From positions 1,552,501 through 1,616,500 of the forward strand of contig OY987252.1 of the NCBI GenBank assembly GCA_963920765.1: a stretch of DNA of 64,000 bases. Reading direction: 5' to 3'. The first letter of the stretch is position 1. Every line of letters begins with the position of its first letter. A program made the position numbers and the translations under genes. The DNA comes from Ulota crispa. Its lineage: Eukaryota > Streptophyta > Bryopsida > Orthotrichales > Orthotrichaceae. Positions 12,213-23,422 of the stretch are shown here, one piece after another. Below the pieces are notes generated by a model. That model worked only from the letters and a program-made list of their open reading frames with translations, was not told where the DNA came from and ran no database searches.

Positions 12213-13225
12213 ATGACAAGGCCATTATCTTTTGAAAAGCAAATTAGTGTAGTATCCTTGCTGCAAAAAGGATGGAGCGCAATGAGAGTAGCCAAATGGC
12301 TTACTATTTGTCAATCTAGTGTTGAGAGAATTCAAAAGAAATGTCTTCATGACACTAAACTATCTTTGGGAGGAAGATCAAGAATAATTTCAAACCACTT
12401 GAAGAGGGCATGTGTGAAAGCATTGACAATAGGAGGATTTGATACTACTGCATAAGTATGTAAATTGGTTAAGCAACAATCTAGCAATGAGATGAGTGTT
12501 CAGACAATGCGACATGCTTTGAACTTTGCAGGTTTGAAGGCTTGTGTGAAGAAGAAAAAACCTCTTTTTTTACAAAAGAATATTCAAGCTCATTTAGATT
12601 ATGCCAAATCTCATGAGAACTGGATTGTTGTAGATTGGAAGCAAGTGATTTTCTCAAAAGAGACCAAGATCAACCGTTTTTGTTGAGATGGTCGTTACCA
12701 ATGTTCGGCTTGAGAAGGAGAGGGTCTTAGAGATTGAACAATGACAGTGAAACATGGAGGAGGTTCTATAATGGTTTGGGGTTGCCTAAGTGCAGTTGAA
12801 CCTCATTTAATTTGCAAGATTGAAGGTAGAATGAATCAATATGTCTACCATGTAATACTGAAGGCTAATTTCTATGGCACTTTTCTGAAGTACGGCATAG
12901 ATGCATCTAGAGTCATTTTTCAACATGACAATGATCCTAAGTACATAACAAAAAAATGAAAAAGTGGTTGTCTAAACAATCTTTCAATGTTTTAAAGTGG
13001 CCTACTCAATCACCCAATCCAAATCTTATAGAACACCTATGGGCAACTCTAAAACAGAAGCTCAATTGTTATCCAACACCTCTAAAAGGTCTTTTAGAAT
13101 TATGGGAGCGTGTGTTCAAAACTTACAATTCTACAAATTCCATGGAGTGTGAGAACCTTGATGAAAGCATGCCATGCAAAATGTATGCAATTATTTATGC
13201 AAAAGGCAAGTGGACTGATTTTTGA
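12213..13225 (+). pseudogene. Tc1-like DD34E transposase, broken
   Basis: The first ATG opens a helix-turn-helix region (LSFEKQISVVSLLQKGWS) typical of Tc1 transposases. Frame 0 then runs to 12959 with in-frame stops at 12453, 12684, 12711 and 12735. A frameshift in an A-run at about 12950 moves the rest to the frame ending at 13225. Family landmarks remain: KHGGGSIMVWGC, the second catalytic Asp in QHDNDPK, and the catalytic Glu in IEHLW, spaced 34 residues apart. The first catalytic Asp, expected in the SDE motif, is Lys (IFSKET). The C-terminal LLELWERV and NL-ESMP signatures resemble fungal Tc1-type transposases, from memory of the family. The protein cannot be made intact. Confidence 0.88.
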
Positions 13226-13718
13226 GAGTGTATAGACAAACAAGTCCAAAATTGAGTCAGTGAGGGGTTTGATTTTAGATTTTTAGTGCTTCCATATAGT
13301 ATGTGTATTGTGTTTTCAACTTCTAGGTGAATAATAAAAAGAGCTTCTACTCTTTAAAGTAAATTTTCACTTGTTAAATTTTTCATTCCATGTGATGGCA
13401 TTGCTAATTTATTGAAAAGCAGTGAAACATTGACTCAATTTTGTGAGTCACCATAGCACTACCTTTAATTCTAACTCCTATTGACATTTTTTCACCTTAA
13501 GGTAGCAGCACCTATAATTGTCACATGAAAGGTTTTGAATATGATAAAAATTAATAAACATCTAGCATATTATAGGACCCTATTAGCAAGAGAAAAATAA
13601 TGTGTTTGCACTTTTAAATGTGGTATATGGATAATGTGAGAATAAGTTGTAAATTTTTAAAGAGCTGACTGCAATTACACCTAACACCAACACTACGGTT
13701 TCATATTCCCATGTTGTA

Positions 13719-14688
13719 TAGAGGGGTACAGCAAGCTTACAAACTGCCTATTTCAGGCATTCAATTTTTGTAGTAAAATGTAGAGTATGATTGGTACGTT
13801 TTTGTCAAATTTTTTTGTCATTGCATCCTTATGCATTCCCAATCAAGCATTCCAAATTTCAGTTCTTGAGAACCAAAACTCCATTTTTGGTGAATTATGT
13901 TGTAAGAAACTCATGGTTTTACATGATAATTGATTCAAAAACATTGGTGATGAATTTTTGAGATTTGATTCCATGGACATGTAGGAAACATCCATACGCA
14001 CATCATCCATGCTAAAAAGAACCCCCTTAAGTAACAAAAACATTGGTGATGAATTTTTGAGATTTGATTCCATGGACATGTAGGAAACATCCATACGCAC
14101 ATCATCCATGCTAAAAAAAACCCCCTTAAGTAACAAAATTTTGAGCTACAAAAGATTATGTGAAACTTGCGATAGGCCCAAATTTTGTAAAACATACAAA
14201 TTTCTATGAAAATTAGATTTTGTTGTTTGACTCAAATATCATAATTAAGTTTGTATCTCTAAACATGAATTTATGTTTACTTGATGAAAATCAAGTTAAA
14301 ATATAAAAAATTTTGTTTTACAAAATTTAGGCCTATCACAAAATTCACATAATCTTTTGTAGCTCAAAGTTTTGTTACTTAAGGGGGTTTTTTTTAGCAT
14401 GGATGATGTACGTATGGATGTTTCCTACATGTCCGCGGAATCAAATCTCAAAAATTCATCACCAATTTTTTTCAATCAATTATCATGTAAAACCATGAAT
14501 TTCTTACAAAATAATTCACCAAAAATGGAGTTTTAGTTTTAGGAACTGAAATTTGGTATGCTTGATTGGAATTGCATAAGGATGCAATGACAAAAAACTT
14601 GACAAAAACGTACCAATCATACTCTACATTTTACTACAAAAACTAAATGCCTAAAATAGGCAGTTTGTAAGCTTACTGTACCCCTCTG
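13719..14688. mobile_element. Fold-back TIR element, 970 bases, TA target duplication
   Basis: The two arms are inverted copies of one another over roughly 400 bases each. The outer ends read TAGAGGGGTACAGCAAGCTT on the left, and the complement of the right end reads CAGAGGGGTACAGTAAGCTT. TA flanks both ends (13717-13718 and 14689-14690), suggesting Tc1/mariner-type mobilisation. Only the left arm contains a 99-base tandem duplication. No protein with a recognisable domain is encoded; open frames in the arms are by-products of the repeat. Confidence 0.82.
13937..14135. repeat. 99-base tandem duplication in the left arm of the fold-back element
   Basis: The segment starting AAAAACATTGGTGATG is repeated after 99 bases with one or two differences (for example AAAAAGAACCC against AAAAAAAACCC). 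The right arm has a single copy. The duplication therefore arose after the fold-back structure formed, or was lost from the right arm. Confidence 0.85.
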
Positions 14689-14690
14689 TA

Positions 14691-17600
14691 CATCCTTGTC
14701 ATTACATCTATTCACTTCCACAAATTTTTCAAGATTTTAAAGGTGATGCCTATGGGTGCAGTGATTTTTATGGGCATTGCTACCTTTATCATTGTACACT
14801 TTCCTATATTCCTTTATACCACTGCCTTTTTCTTGTGTGTGAATACCTGATTAGAATTGTAATAAAAATAATTAAATGTTGACCTTAGCCCCTTACCGCC
14901 CATAAGGGCAACTTTTTCTAGCAAATTGTTGCTAGTTGGTGACAAATCTGAATTTTTTTGGCCAAGGACAACACATCCCTCCTTTTATATGCCATTGAGC
15001 TGTGGCTAATATTGATCTAGCAAAAACCACCAACTATAAAACAATGCCCTACCACCCACGCTTGACCGCATCACTTCAGCACCTTCATGGGACCAGGACA
15101 GAAATTGTGGACTAATGAGAATGAGGTCAGAAATTGCAAAAAGTAAATGCAGCCATAGAATAATCTCTGAGGAGAACAATTTTGCATGTTCAAATATGAT
15201 TTCCACCTACTTGATTTTGTACAATTTAGAGTTGATCTCAATGGATTCATAATATTTTGCTGGAAATAACACTTGCGAGAATTGCCTTACAACTTCTTGC
15301 AAGCAGAATGATTCACAAAAGGCTTTCAAAATTATTGGAAGAAAGGTATTTTGTATGGCAATGTTCTGTAAAATTTTTTAGGACCATCCAAACACTACTA
15401 AAGTTGTGAGGTTGGCCCAAATGCAACAAGGGTTGGGCTTGTTTCCTTGGAGCTACTAGAAGTGACCTCACAACTTGGTCATCAATCACTTGCAATCAAC
15501 GGTGACGGCTAGTGATCAACTTTGTTTTTGGTAAGTAACTAATCATATTAATTTCAAAAGTGCTGGAACACTCTTTGATTTCACCCACTTACACAACTAG
15601 AAACATTATGATACAAACAAAACATCAACTACTTTGCAACAACAGATGCAAATTTGCCAAGCTCTGTTACTCTCAAAATTAATCAAAATCAAACACAAAG
15701 CACAGTCATGCCGTGTCTTTTAGGAAAATGAGGGCAATGTAGCCAAATTACTCTACTTTGCACAAAACAAAAAATTGGACATCCCAATGCATATTGCATT
15801 ACATGCCCATTCTTCTCTAAATATCATCTTGTCATCATGCTAAGCCAAACTAAATTCAAACAACAAACAATCACTCCATACCAGTACTTTGAACTATGGT
15901 TCTTCACTTGTCTTGCCTACTTGCCATGGCAAAATTCAACTCCTCAATGATTGCTGCAAGATGCTGATCTTGGGAACTGCAAGGACATGCTCAACCACCA
16001 CTTTGCACATACAAACAAAACAATGTCATTTCACTACAATAGTTGTGACACTTCTGATTGTGAAGCTATTAGAAGTAAGGCTTGTCGCAACAAAGCAATC
16101 ACGTACACGCCTTGCATACATAGCGCTGCTTTTTTTACACAAGCGGTACCTTTTGCGCAAACCATCAGGGTGTCTAACAATGTAACGATCTGCATCAAGA
16201 TGAATGTTATGTGGATTGCACGTTTGGGGAAGCGGCATTGCAGCCACTATTAAGGACTTTGCAACACTTGTGTAGAAACCCAATTATCCTCCACCAAACT
16301 TCTTTTTTCCAATACTCCATGTGGTCCTAGTGGAGGACCCATGCGTTTTGCCGTAATGAATCAAGGGTGAAGAAAAGTAGTTTGTGCCATCACTTCCAAA
16401 GTGGAGGGAGAACTTCAAAGATGATGCAATAGATTTTTTTATTGAAGGAGCTCAGTCCAAAAGTTTGGAGAGCGCTACGGAGGCTTCAAAGCTCTCCACT
16501 CTTGAAGGCAATGCTAGAAGAGGATGGACTTGCTCACCGGACCCAATCATAGGTCCAAAGGCAATTTCTATGCTCACACGCTAGAGTCATTACTTTTGGT
16601 CTTTCTCTTTTGAGAAACAATAGTGATGAAGCTAGACCAAGTGGGACACATGATGATCCAATGTCCATAGAGTAGTAAGGTTTTTGGAAATATTTGTTTT
16701 TGGGAAGGAAACTAAATGGTTCAACTCTATAGTTTTTACATACTATTGTAGGGTGCATTTTGTTATGGTTTCCTATGGTACTTGGTCACTAAGCAGTATT
16801 GTAATTAATGTAGGCTATGTGCATAGTATTTGAATGTGTACAACTTGCTCATGCAAAAGTGGAATAAAGTATCCATTTATCCTCCAATTTGCAGTTTTCA
16901 TTATTGGAATCTAGGCTTTTTGGAATGTTTTTCCTCCCTTAATTTCCTTTGGATTGCAAAGTGTAGAGTGTACACTGCCTTTTTTTACTAAGCAAAATCA
17001 GGCAGTGCATTGAATGTAGTACTGTTTGCCATCTGGGTACTCTCCCCAATCTCCACAACCAAGTGCTTCCTTGACAATAGTAAGGTAGGAGGCTCTAATT
17101 TGGACCAGGCATTATGAAACGACCATGTAAGGTGACTAAAATAGTGCATAGAGGTTCTTAAATGGGTTGCATTTTTTTATGTTCAAAAGTTGTACTTGTG
17201 TATGCACCGTATTAGGAACTTAAGAGAGTGAAATGAACCACTCTTAAGGATATCACTTGCTTATGTTTTAGGAACCATGTGAGTTAAAAAATAGAGTCCA
17301 TTTAATTCAAAAAACAAAAAAATCATATAATATGTAGAGCTATTATAGGGTTCATGAAATACTATATACTTTAGTATATATAAATTAGGGTATGTAAAGA
17401 AATTAGGTAGTAGGATTTTTTTTAATAAGTTAGCTTTGACAAACAAGGGTTTTAAAAAAATTTAGTGTTGTTTGTTCCTCTCCATGTTAAATTGTTTTAT
17501 GTACATGCCATAGAGTTGAGAAACACTAAAAACTTGTTATTAAAAGTTTCCATAAGGACAATAGCCCTTTAATTCATATGCTTGTTAGTGGATTCATGGT

Positions 17601-18211
17601 GAATACCATGTGTGTAAAAGTAATAGGAAGTAAGATTTTTATTTTGATGAATAATGGAGATAGGATAAAATTGGACAAACAAAATTTATACATAAAATAG
17701 CCTAATTTAAAAACCAAATGAAGGAATTTATATAAAAATACAGGGTACTAGAAATACAATTTGCATAGCTCTTTATATAAAAATACTGTCACTTTAATTA
17801 CCATGATTTAGATAAATAGCCCTACATCAAATACCCTTTTAACTCATGTGTACACCATAAAATCACAAGGAGTGATCTCCCCAAGCTATCATGACCTCAT
17901 TGTAGGCAACATTTTTTTCATAGTTGAATAGCTCTTGTGATTGTGATACAAAGTTCTCAATCACCCAACAAACCTTTCCAATTTTATCATACTCTAGTGT
18001 TTGCTTGTTCTAGCATAATGAAGTGGTTGGATACATCAATACATGGAGTTAGGTTTTTATTGGGGTTCCATCTCTGATGACATTCATCTAGTAATCTCAT
18101 CTTGATTAGTTAAGTCTTAAATTAGTATATAGTTAGTTGCCCATCTACTAATCTTCTCTCTAGAGTTGTAGTCTTATTAGTCTTATAATGTGAAGATTCC
18201 ATCATTCCAAC
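14691..18211. other. Intergenic DNA without a recognisable gene
   Basis: Open frames at 15006-16283 and 16384-16584 are short, lack recognisable domains and show no supporting splice structure, so I do not call genes. The last few hundred bases before 18212 may be the 5' LTR of the copia element that follows, because a primer-binding-like site begins at 18212. Without a second LTR the boundary cannot be fixed. Confidence 0.4.
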
Positions 18212-18228
18212 ATGGGATCGGAGCTAGG
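18212..18228 (+). other. Primer-binding-like site (initiator Met tRNA type)
   Basis: ATGGGATCGGAGCTAGG resembles the plant copia primer-binding site TGGTATCAGAGC complementary to initiator Met tRNA, with a few differences. It lies just upstream of gag where such a site belongs and would mark the 3' end of the 5' LTR. Confidence 0.5.
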
Positions 18229-18292
18229 ATGTTTACATTACAATTAAAGATCTCTCTTTCTCTCTTTCTCTGTTTCGCTTGTAAGCACAGCT

Positions 18293-19015
18293 TTGTTACG
18301 CAATCACAGTCATGAGTCACAGCACTTGCACGACACATTCATGGATCCTTTAATCAAAGACGTACTAAAGACCATGAAGCTAGCAAGCTCCTCTAGCAAT
18401 AGACTTTGGCAATACAAGATGGAGATACTCTTGGAGCATGAGGATCTTTGGCAGTATATTAAAGCACTAGCTCCACCCCAAACCGCCGGCTCCACCTCAA
18501 GCACATTTGGCGTCACCTTCCTCAATCCAAAGATTACACCGCAACACTGCCATGACACGGAGTCAGACACTGTTCCACGTGATCCTAACCCATGCAATTG
18601 TGCTACTTGCCTCTTGATATTGTTGGTACGTGACTTGCTTCTTTGAAGCATTGCCCATATCAAAGACTTGTATTTGATGTAGCAATATCTCAAAAAGACA
18701 TGCAACATTAAGAGTAAAGCTAGGCGCCTTGCGCTACAAGAGAAATTCCATTCTTTTTGTATGGCGGGGGGAGGTAAAATAGAGGATCATCTTTAGGATA
18801 TTCACCATCTTTTATTCCAATTAGCGGGAGTAGGGATCCAAATCTTAGATGAAGATCCTGTTGACCAAACGGTCACTAGTATTTTCAAGAGTCAGTCCAT
18901 GTTCAAATAGATTCAAAAAAGGAAAGATACTACATCTACCTTCAACCAATTAGAAGGTTTTCTCCTTCACAAGGACTTCAGCTGTGCAGCTAATAGTATT
19001 TGCAATGAAGAAGAT
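18293..19015 (+). pseudogene. Copia gag polyprotein, N-terminal part
   Basis: The frame at 18293-18646 includes RLWQYKMEILLEHEDLW, a typical copia gag (UBN2-type) opening. After a frame change, coding resumes at about 18720 with LALQEKFHSFCMAGGG, QLAGVGIQILDEDPVDQT and TFNQLEGFLLHKDF, carrying two in-frame stops. The copia gag fold normally continues to a zinc knuckle; here the knuckle lies beyond the inserted TIR element. The gene is dead. Confidence 0.75.
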
Positions 19016-19745
19016 GGATAGTTGCAAGAAACACTTAACTGTTTTGTCTCAAACACCTTTAAAACTGGTAGTACTATGTAGTACTATGAGCTTTTGAAAT
19101 CACTTTTTTAAAATAAAATAAAATATGGACAATTTGTAAAGCACTTAAAATAGCATACTTGTGAAAATTCAAACCTAGAAATTTTTTATTCTAAAAGTTA
19201 TGCACAAAACAAAATCACCAACAAAAAGCCAATTTCTTTCTTGCTTTTTAGAAAATAGTAAAATAATTCAAAAAAATAATATAAAAATTGGCCATTTGAG
19301 AACCCATTAAACACATTTACATGGTACAATTGGTTTGCTAAGGAATTTCTTTGTATTTTGCCAATGAAGGGAGATAGGATGCCTACTTTGAGACAATGTA
19401 GATGCCATGGAATTTATAATTTTGCAAAATCCTTTTAGAAATGCATGTAAACATGCTCCATAAACAAAATCCTTGATTTATAGCCCTAGAAAAGCTTTTT
19501 TGGACCCAAAATAGTACTAAAAACCCCCAAAATGGCTCAGGTAGACACCTATTTGGGGGCTGTTCAAAAATAGTAAAATAATTTTAAAAAAACTGCAAAA
19601 ATTAAGGAAGGCCCATAATTATGACATGTACCTTCCTCTGAAATTTCAGCTCAAAAGAACTTGCTGTGCAAAAGTTACAAGCTAGAAAACACCTGCAAGA
19701 GGTGAAGGGGACAAAAAATAGTACAAGTGTTTTTTGCAATCACCC
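19016..19745 (+). mobile_element. TIR element, copy L (730 bases), inserted in copia gag
   Basis: The ends form an inverted repeat (left GGATAGTTGCAAGAAACACTT-like, right complementary GGGTGATTGCAAAAAACACTT-like). The whole element is the reverse complement of 49348-50074 at moderate divergence. It splits the copia gag sequence, so it inserted into the retrotransposon or its genomic copy. No coding sequence is recognised. No clear target duplication is visible for this copy. The superfamily is undetermined. Confidence 0.75.
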
Positions 19746-19942
19746 GGACATCAACTACGCTTGCAATGACCCAAGCTCTTGTAGGTGCACTGATGAGGAC
19801 ATCAACCATGTTCGTGATGGTTATGCCACAAGATTACCTGGCCAATAGAGGGGACCTGCTTGTTTTAGCCGCACAGCAATTACTTGGCCAAACAACAACC
19901 AACAACCACGCAACAATAGTTTCTCTCAAAACAACATCCAAT

Positions 19943-19984
19943 GCCACAAGTGCGGGAAGTGGAGGCACTATGCAAGAAATTGGG
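19943..19984 (+). pseudogene. Copia gag zinc knuckle (CCHC), last Cys lost
   Basis: The reading CHKCGKWRHYARNW matches the CX2CX4HX4C nucleocapsid knuckle except that the final Cys codon is TGG (Trp). It is followed by an in-frame TAG. Nucleocapsid knuckles bind the element's RNA; this one is defective. Confidence 0.85.
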
Positions 19985-20217
19985 AGTAAGCCACTCTTAA
20001 AAAACAGCTTGCGCATGTTCAAGCGCAACATACCAAGCTCAAGACAAACAAAGCTCAAAATGTCCACATTGCTAAGGCAAATGATGACACAAATAACACG
20101 GCAAAACTAGAGGACAATACCTAGTCAGACCCACTCACCAATTGTTTTGCTACTTTTGAAGATGACATTTTCAAAACTATCAATGCCTGAATCACTATCA
20201 AAAATGTTGAAACAACG

Positions 20218-20440
20218 TGGTTTTTCAACTTAGACGCATATTTCCACGTCACTGGCAACTAAATTCTCCTCAGCAACATCACACCATCTTCCACAATAAA
20301 CATTAGAACTGCAAGATGACATCTCATGAAAGTATTCAACAAAGGCATTGTAACAACTTCTGACCTTCATGTTGCAACAAAAAATGTCTCTAATGTTCTT
20401 TGTGTCTTTGGAGTTAAAAATTGACTTGTTTTCAGTTGGC
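20218..20440 (+). pseudogene. Copia aspartic protease fragment
   Basis: WFFNLDAYFHVTGN corresponds to the copia protease motif around D(S/T)GAS-HVTGN, with the catalytic triad residues altered. NVLCVFGVKN corresponds to the downstream VLYVPGVKKNLLS block. Several in-frame stops occur between the two blocks. The fragment cannot encode an active protease. Confidence 0.75.
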
Positions 20441-20835
20441 AAGTTCACAATCCTAGGCCACAAAGTTCACTTTAGTTCTTTTCTATGTCCCATATATGAC
20501 AAAAACAACTCAAGCAAAATCTTTCTACAAAGATAGCAAGACCTCCACAACAAACTCTAAAAACTTCAAACCATGATAAATATCACCAGCGTATACTCCA
20601 AAGATGCTACCACCACGCAACCAGGGGCAAGGCATCAAGAAACGCAGCTTTGGCATTGCTGAATTTGACATATTAACTACCAGTTATTATGTCACATGAC
20701 GACCCAAGCACTTGTTGCAGGTACTCTCCACCTCTTCTATTCTTGAAGCATATTTGTTGTTCCTATACGTTAGGAAAACTACCACAAGACCAAAAGTCAA
20801 AATTGAGAACAATCCAAACAATACAACCTCTTTAG

Positions 20836-21464
20836 TTGGTCCACAGCGGCATGTGTGGACCGATGCCTATCACATCTTGCATTGGCAAGCGCTACATACT
20901 AACCTTTATAGATGACTTTACAAGAAAGATGTAGCTTGTTTTTTTGTTGGAGAAATCCCAAATCCTTAGTTGCTTCAAACAATTCCAATTGTTAGTTGAG
21001 GGATCACACAAAATTCAAACAATCAAAAGCAACAGGGGAGGAGAGTACCTATCTTTGGAATTTATAGAATATTGTTCCCAACACAATATTTGTAGGCAAC
21101 TCACAGCCAATTACTTGCCACATCAAAACAAGATTGCAAGAACGCAAAAACATGACACTTTTAGAGGGAACCCATGCAATAGTTTTTGATACAAAAGTTT
21201 CCAAACATCTCTGGCTTGAGATTGCCACAACTATATACTACATCCAAAAATAGATTGCTCACAATGGCCCTCAAACTAGTCATTCCAAAAGAAGCCTTCA
21301 ACAGCATCAAATCAAACTAAGGCACCTTTATGTCATCAACTAGGTGGCATACTGTCACACACTAGATTCCAAGAGCCAAAAGTTGGATGAAAAATCCATT
21401 CTAACAATTCTCATTGAATGTGATGCGCACAACAAAACGTATTGCTACTACAACCATGGTTGTT
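20836..21464 (+). pseudogene. Copia integrase core, broken
   Basis: The reading begins [20 protein letters not shown] and [12 protein letters not shown], then shows IKSNRGGEYLSLEF and ICRQLTANYLPHQN. The C-terminal part includes SKHLWLEIATTIYYIQ and KLDEKSILTILIECDA. This is the Ty1/copia integrase catalytic core. The first catalytic Asp (HSD) is Gly. The second (SDNGGE) is Asn in SNRGGE. The third acidic residue (ERKN) is displaced by a frameshift at about 21140. In-frame stops are present, so it is non-functional. Confidence 0.88.
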
Positions 21465-21470
21465 ACATTG

Positions 21471-22734
21471 GGCCGCCCTTTTGCCGGCTATTCTGCATGC
21501 CTAAAGTGCCCAACTGAGCTCATGTCTGTCTGATGTGGTCAACAAACAATTGACTTCAAAAATAGGGTAAAATAGACAAATGTGGAGTTACCCTTGAATA
21601 CATTGGCTAGCAGGTGTACACATTGGTTGGCTAGAGAGGAGGTTGGGCGCAAATGTAAGCAAAAAGGGCGCCAACATGGCATGAACTCATGCAAAGGGTG
21701 GCGGATGCATGCGGTTGTTGAGGTGGGTGCGGAAAAAGATCAGCAAGGTGCAGACAGCTGGCCGAGGCGCGGACAAAGTGTCCAAGGCGCAGACAAAGTG
21801 TCCAAGGCGCAGACAAAGTGTGAGCGCAGACTAGAGGCCGGCATTCAAGTTAACCCCTAAATGCTAAAGGGCACCAAATTCATGGGTTTTTTTACCAAAA
21901 TTTAGCGCCTTTGATAATTAGAGGTGAATTGGTTAATGCATCTTTGCGTGAGGATTTTTTTGAAATCATCCTCAGATTTAGGGTACCCAAGAACTTGCAA
22001 AAAACAATACAATAGTATTTATTAAAAAAAAAAACTATAACATTGATATTGAGAAGTTGAATTTTTTTAAAGTTATGGTGTTCATTTTTGCCTACATAAT
22101 TTCTTGGTTACCCCCCAATTCTAGATTTGAGATAAGAGAGCATTGGAAGAATTCAAATCATTTTCAGAATTTTTAAAATCCTAATGATCAAGTTGTACAA
22201 TCATATAAAAATTGTGTCACTTTAACTTGAGGATATATATTGAAGACGGTTAGACAATATTGTCAATTGTAATGTGTAGCTCAAAAAGGTAATGTAACAT
22301 GTTTTAAATAAAAATTGTACACTTTATAAGAACAAATTGTGCATGGTATATTGATAATTGCAATATTAGCAAAATGGCTTGTTCATGTTGCTAAACTTTA
22401 CATCAAACTTTGAAGCAAAATATCAAAAATAGTGTAGCTTATGTAATTTCTACACTATTGACTAACCAAAATTTATGGTCACATGTGAAGCATATCACAT
22501 GAAAATCCTAATTGTCATTGTTGTGTGTCGGGATTATCATTGATTCATTGTTGTATGTTCCACTAGGTCCGGCTTCAGTGTCATTATTTCCCCATGGACG
22601 GTGTCCTATGACTAATGGAATATTCATATACATGTTGCTCCATATCATTGGTCCATCCACTCCAATCTTTTGAATTTTAAAGCATAGCCTGCAAAAAATT
22701 TGTTTCTGGAAATTTCACCATTGCTTAGTGAACT
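21471..22734. other. Intergenic DNA with a short 20-base tandem repeat
   Basis: No gene is recognised. A GC-richer patch at 21600-21850 gives a 92-codon open frame on the + strand without recognisable domain. It includes three copies of a GCGCAGACAAAGTGTCCAAG-like 20-base unit at 21767-21822. The rest is AT-rich. Confidence 0.45.
21767..21822. repeat. 20-base tandem repeat, about 2.8 copies
   Basis: Units begin at 21767, 21787 and 21807; the first has CGCGGAC where the others have CGCAGAC, and the last is truncated after AAAGTGT. Confidence 0.85.
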
Positions 22735-23422
22735 TGTGGGGTGACCTTTTCTACCAAAAGGTCAATGACTTCCTTCTTGAACATATCCGTCCATTCATCA
22801 CATGAAACTTTTACATTGTGATATGGAATTAGGACTTCAACCCCAAATTCATCTTTTTTGTAATTTGGCATGCCGTTTGGATGGAACAAGTTGCCTTCCT
22901 TTGACCAAAGAAATTCTTGTGGATGTCTTTTTAAACATGAAATGCCTCATGCGGGTTTATAATGGGCACCAAAATATTGATAGAAGAATTTTCTTCTTCC
23001 CTCAAGTTTAGGTCCTAGTGCCACTAGTTTCTTGCAAATTCTAACAATCTCATGGAGGTTTGTTTCCTACCCATGGTTCATGCTCCTGCAGACTTTTTCC
23101 TAAGCTTTATCATTCATCCGCAAACTCCAAACTACATCTTGTTTCCAAAATTTTGGATGCTCTAGAAGAATAACACTATTCAACTCCTAGCATGTTAGCA
23201 TGTTGTGGGTCAAGTTGAACATTTGGTACAATATATGGTAGAAGGGTGCCTTGCACGCTACGCACCGCGTACACATCACCATTATGCTTATAAACACAAT
23301 GGATGGTACATGTGTGCGCACGTGCCTAATATCATTTCACCTTCTAGGCTAAATCCATTGTTGCAAATCAAGCATTTTGTACCATCCTCAATGAAGGGAG
23401 CTGGATTTGGCCACAACTTCAT
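22735..23422 (-). pseudogene. RING-type zinc-finger protein, broken
   Basis: Reading the minus strand from the ATG at 23422, the protein opens KLWPNPAPFIEDGTKCLICN. It continues GTCAHMYHPLC, then after a frameshift CTRCVACKAPFYHILYQMF. Together these give C-x2-C, C-x-H-x2-H-x2-C and C-x2-C, the RING or RING-H2 cysteine-histidine order. Downstream blocks such as LVALGPKLEGRRKFFYQYF, HNVKVSCDEWTDMF and EVIDLLVEKVTPQV remain readable, with in-frame stops between. RING domains usually recruit ubiquitin-conjugating enzymes; no family beyond RING is assigned. At least one frameshift and several stops make it a pseudogene. Confidence 0.7.

Larger units (their letters stand above)
11912..13453 (+). 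mobile_element. Tc1-family DNA transposon, degenerate, with IR/DR-type ends
   Basis: Both ends carry TGACTCACAAAATTGAGT in inverted orientation (11915-11932 and 13433-13450). A second diverged copy of the same motif lies about 185-191 bases inside each end, in the orientation of its outer partner: TTGACTCACTTTTGG near 12099 and the complement of CTGACTCAATTTTGG near 13246-13260. This is the IR/DR arrangement known from some Tc1 elements such as Sleeping Beauty. TA follows the right end at 13454-13455; the left flank is TT, probably a mutated TA. The length of about 1.54 kb and the enclosed transposase fit the Tc1 family. Confidence 0.8.
18212..21470 (+). mobile_element. Ty1/copia retrotransposon, 5' part only, degenerate
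   Basis: In order: a primer-binding-like site, gag, zinc knuckle, protease, pre-integrase region and integrase, which is the copia order (integrase before reverse transcriptase). Each piece is recognisable but interrupted by stops and frameshifts. Homology fades at about 21470. No reverse transcriptase, RNase H or 3' LTR was recognised downstream, so the element is truncated. A 730-base TIR element (19016-19745) interrupts gag. Confidence 0.85.

Noticed and set aside
13843-14195. Protein with two 33-residue repeats on the - strand
   Set aside because: It is produced by the 99-base tandem duplication in the fold-back element arm; no conserved domain.
16026-16283. 85-codon basic - strand frame
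   Set aside because: Overlapping frames exist on the other strand, and no motif or splice context supports a gene.
18310-18708. 132-codon - strand frame over copia gag
   Set aside because: Antisense shadow of the gag sequence.
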